From JBARRO01 sp049644265 (GTDB taxonomy: Bacteria; Bacteroidota; Ignavibacteria; UBA10030): DNA of 18,302 bases. Below the pieces are notes generated by a model that saw nothing but the letters and a program-made list of their open reading frames with translations, was not told the origin of the DNA and ran no database searches. Where the stretch lies: assembly GCA_049644265.1 (NCBI GenBank), contig JBARRO010000245.1, positions 1 to 18,302 of the forward strand. Direction: 5' to 3'. The position numbers and the translations under genes are program-made. Positions 18,280-18,302 of this stretch are shown piece by piece (position 1 is the first letter of the stretch; the number at the start of each line of letters is the position of its first letter).

Positions 18280-18302
18280 ATGCCTTTCAATATGAATGAT
18301 AC
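18280..18302 (+). CDS. rpoC: RNA polymerase subunit beta' (5' end only)
   Basis: Only the first seven codons (MPFNMND) and part of the next are inside the window. A strong GGAGG sits five bases before the ATG, and the position directly after rpoB is the universal place of rpoC. The identity rests on context and on the start, not on any domain. Confidence 0.85.

Overview
The window looks like a piece of a Bacteroidota/Chlorobiota-type (FCB group) chromosome, most likely from an Ignavibacteria-like lineage. The main clue is the end of a secreted protein at 1290-3581. It carries a type A type IX secretion sorting domain (NYPNPFNPTT motif, then a short beta-rich module ending in KKLVFLK). A DUF2723 membrane protein, a GlnE of proteobacterial length and mid-range GC fit this. 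The assignment is inference from protein flavour; no rRNA is present.

Layout. Positions 7-1289 are an insertion sequence on the minus strand with imperfect terminal inverted repeats. Its DDE transposase is split by a -1 frame change at a run of seven T. The element abuts, and has apparently cut, the T9SS-secreted protein gene, whose C-terminal ~763 codons follow. A terminator (3601-3636) separates this from two minus-strand genes: a crotonase-family hydratase and, upstream of it, an EthD-domain protein with its own sigma70-type promoter. These two are separated by a mosaic of unrelated microrepeats. Divergent from them are glnE (glutamine synthetase adenylyltransferase/removase) and, overlapping it by 13 bases, a DUF2723 membrane protein.

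From about 9879 the window is a translation/transcription supercluster. A strong promoter and a hairpin-rich leader with a boxA-like sequence precede tRNA-Thr(UGU), tRNA-Tyr(GUA), tRNA-Gly(UCC), tRNA-Thr(GGU), rpmG, tRNA-Trp(CCA), secE, nusG, rplK, rplA, rplJ, rplL, rpoB and the first codons of rpoC. The tRNA order matches the E. coli thrU-tyrU-glyT-thrT-tufB locus, but tuf is absent and rpmG follows directly. An L10-leader-like structure precedes rplJ, and a perfect 14-bp hairpin lies between rplL and rpoB.

The oddest parts are the transposase frameshift, the loss of tuf, the structured tRNA leader, a partial tRNA-Thr copy split in its T-loop by a GC-rich palindromic insert, inverted repeats around the tRNAs, a compact second nucleotidyltransferase domain in GlnE, and recurring microrepeat tracts. 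I saw no CRISPR array, defence system or wholly new multigene system.
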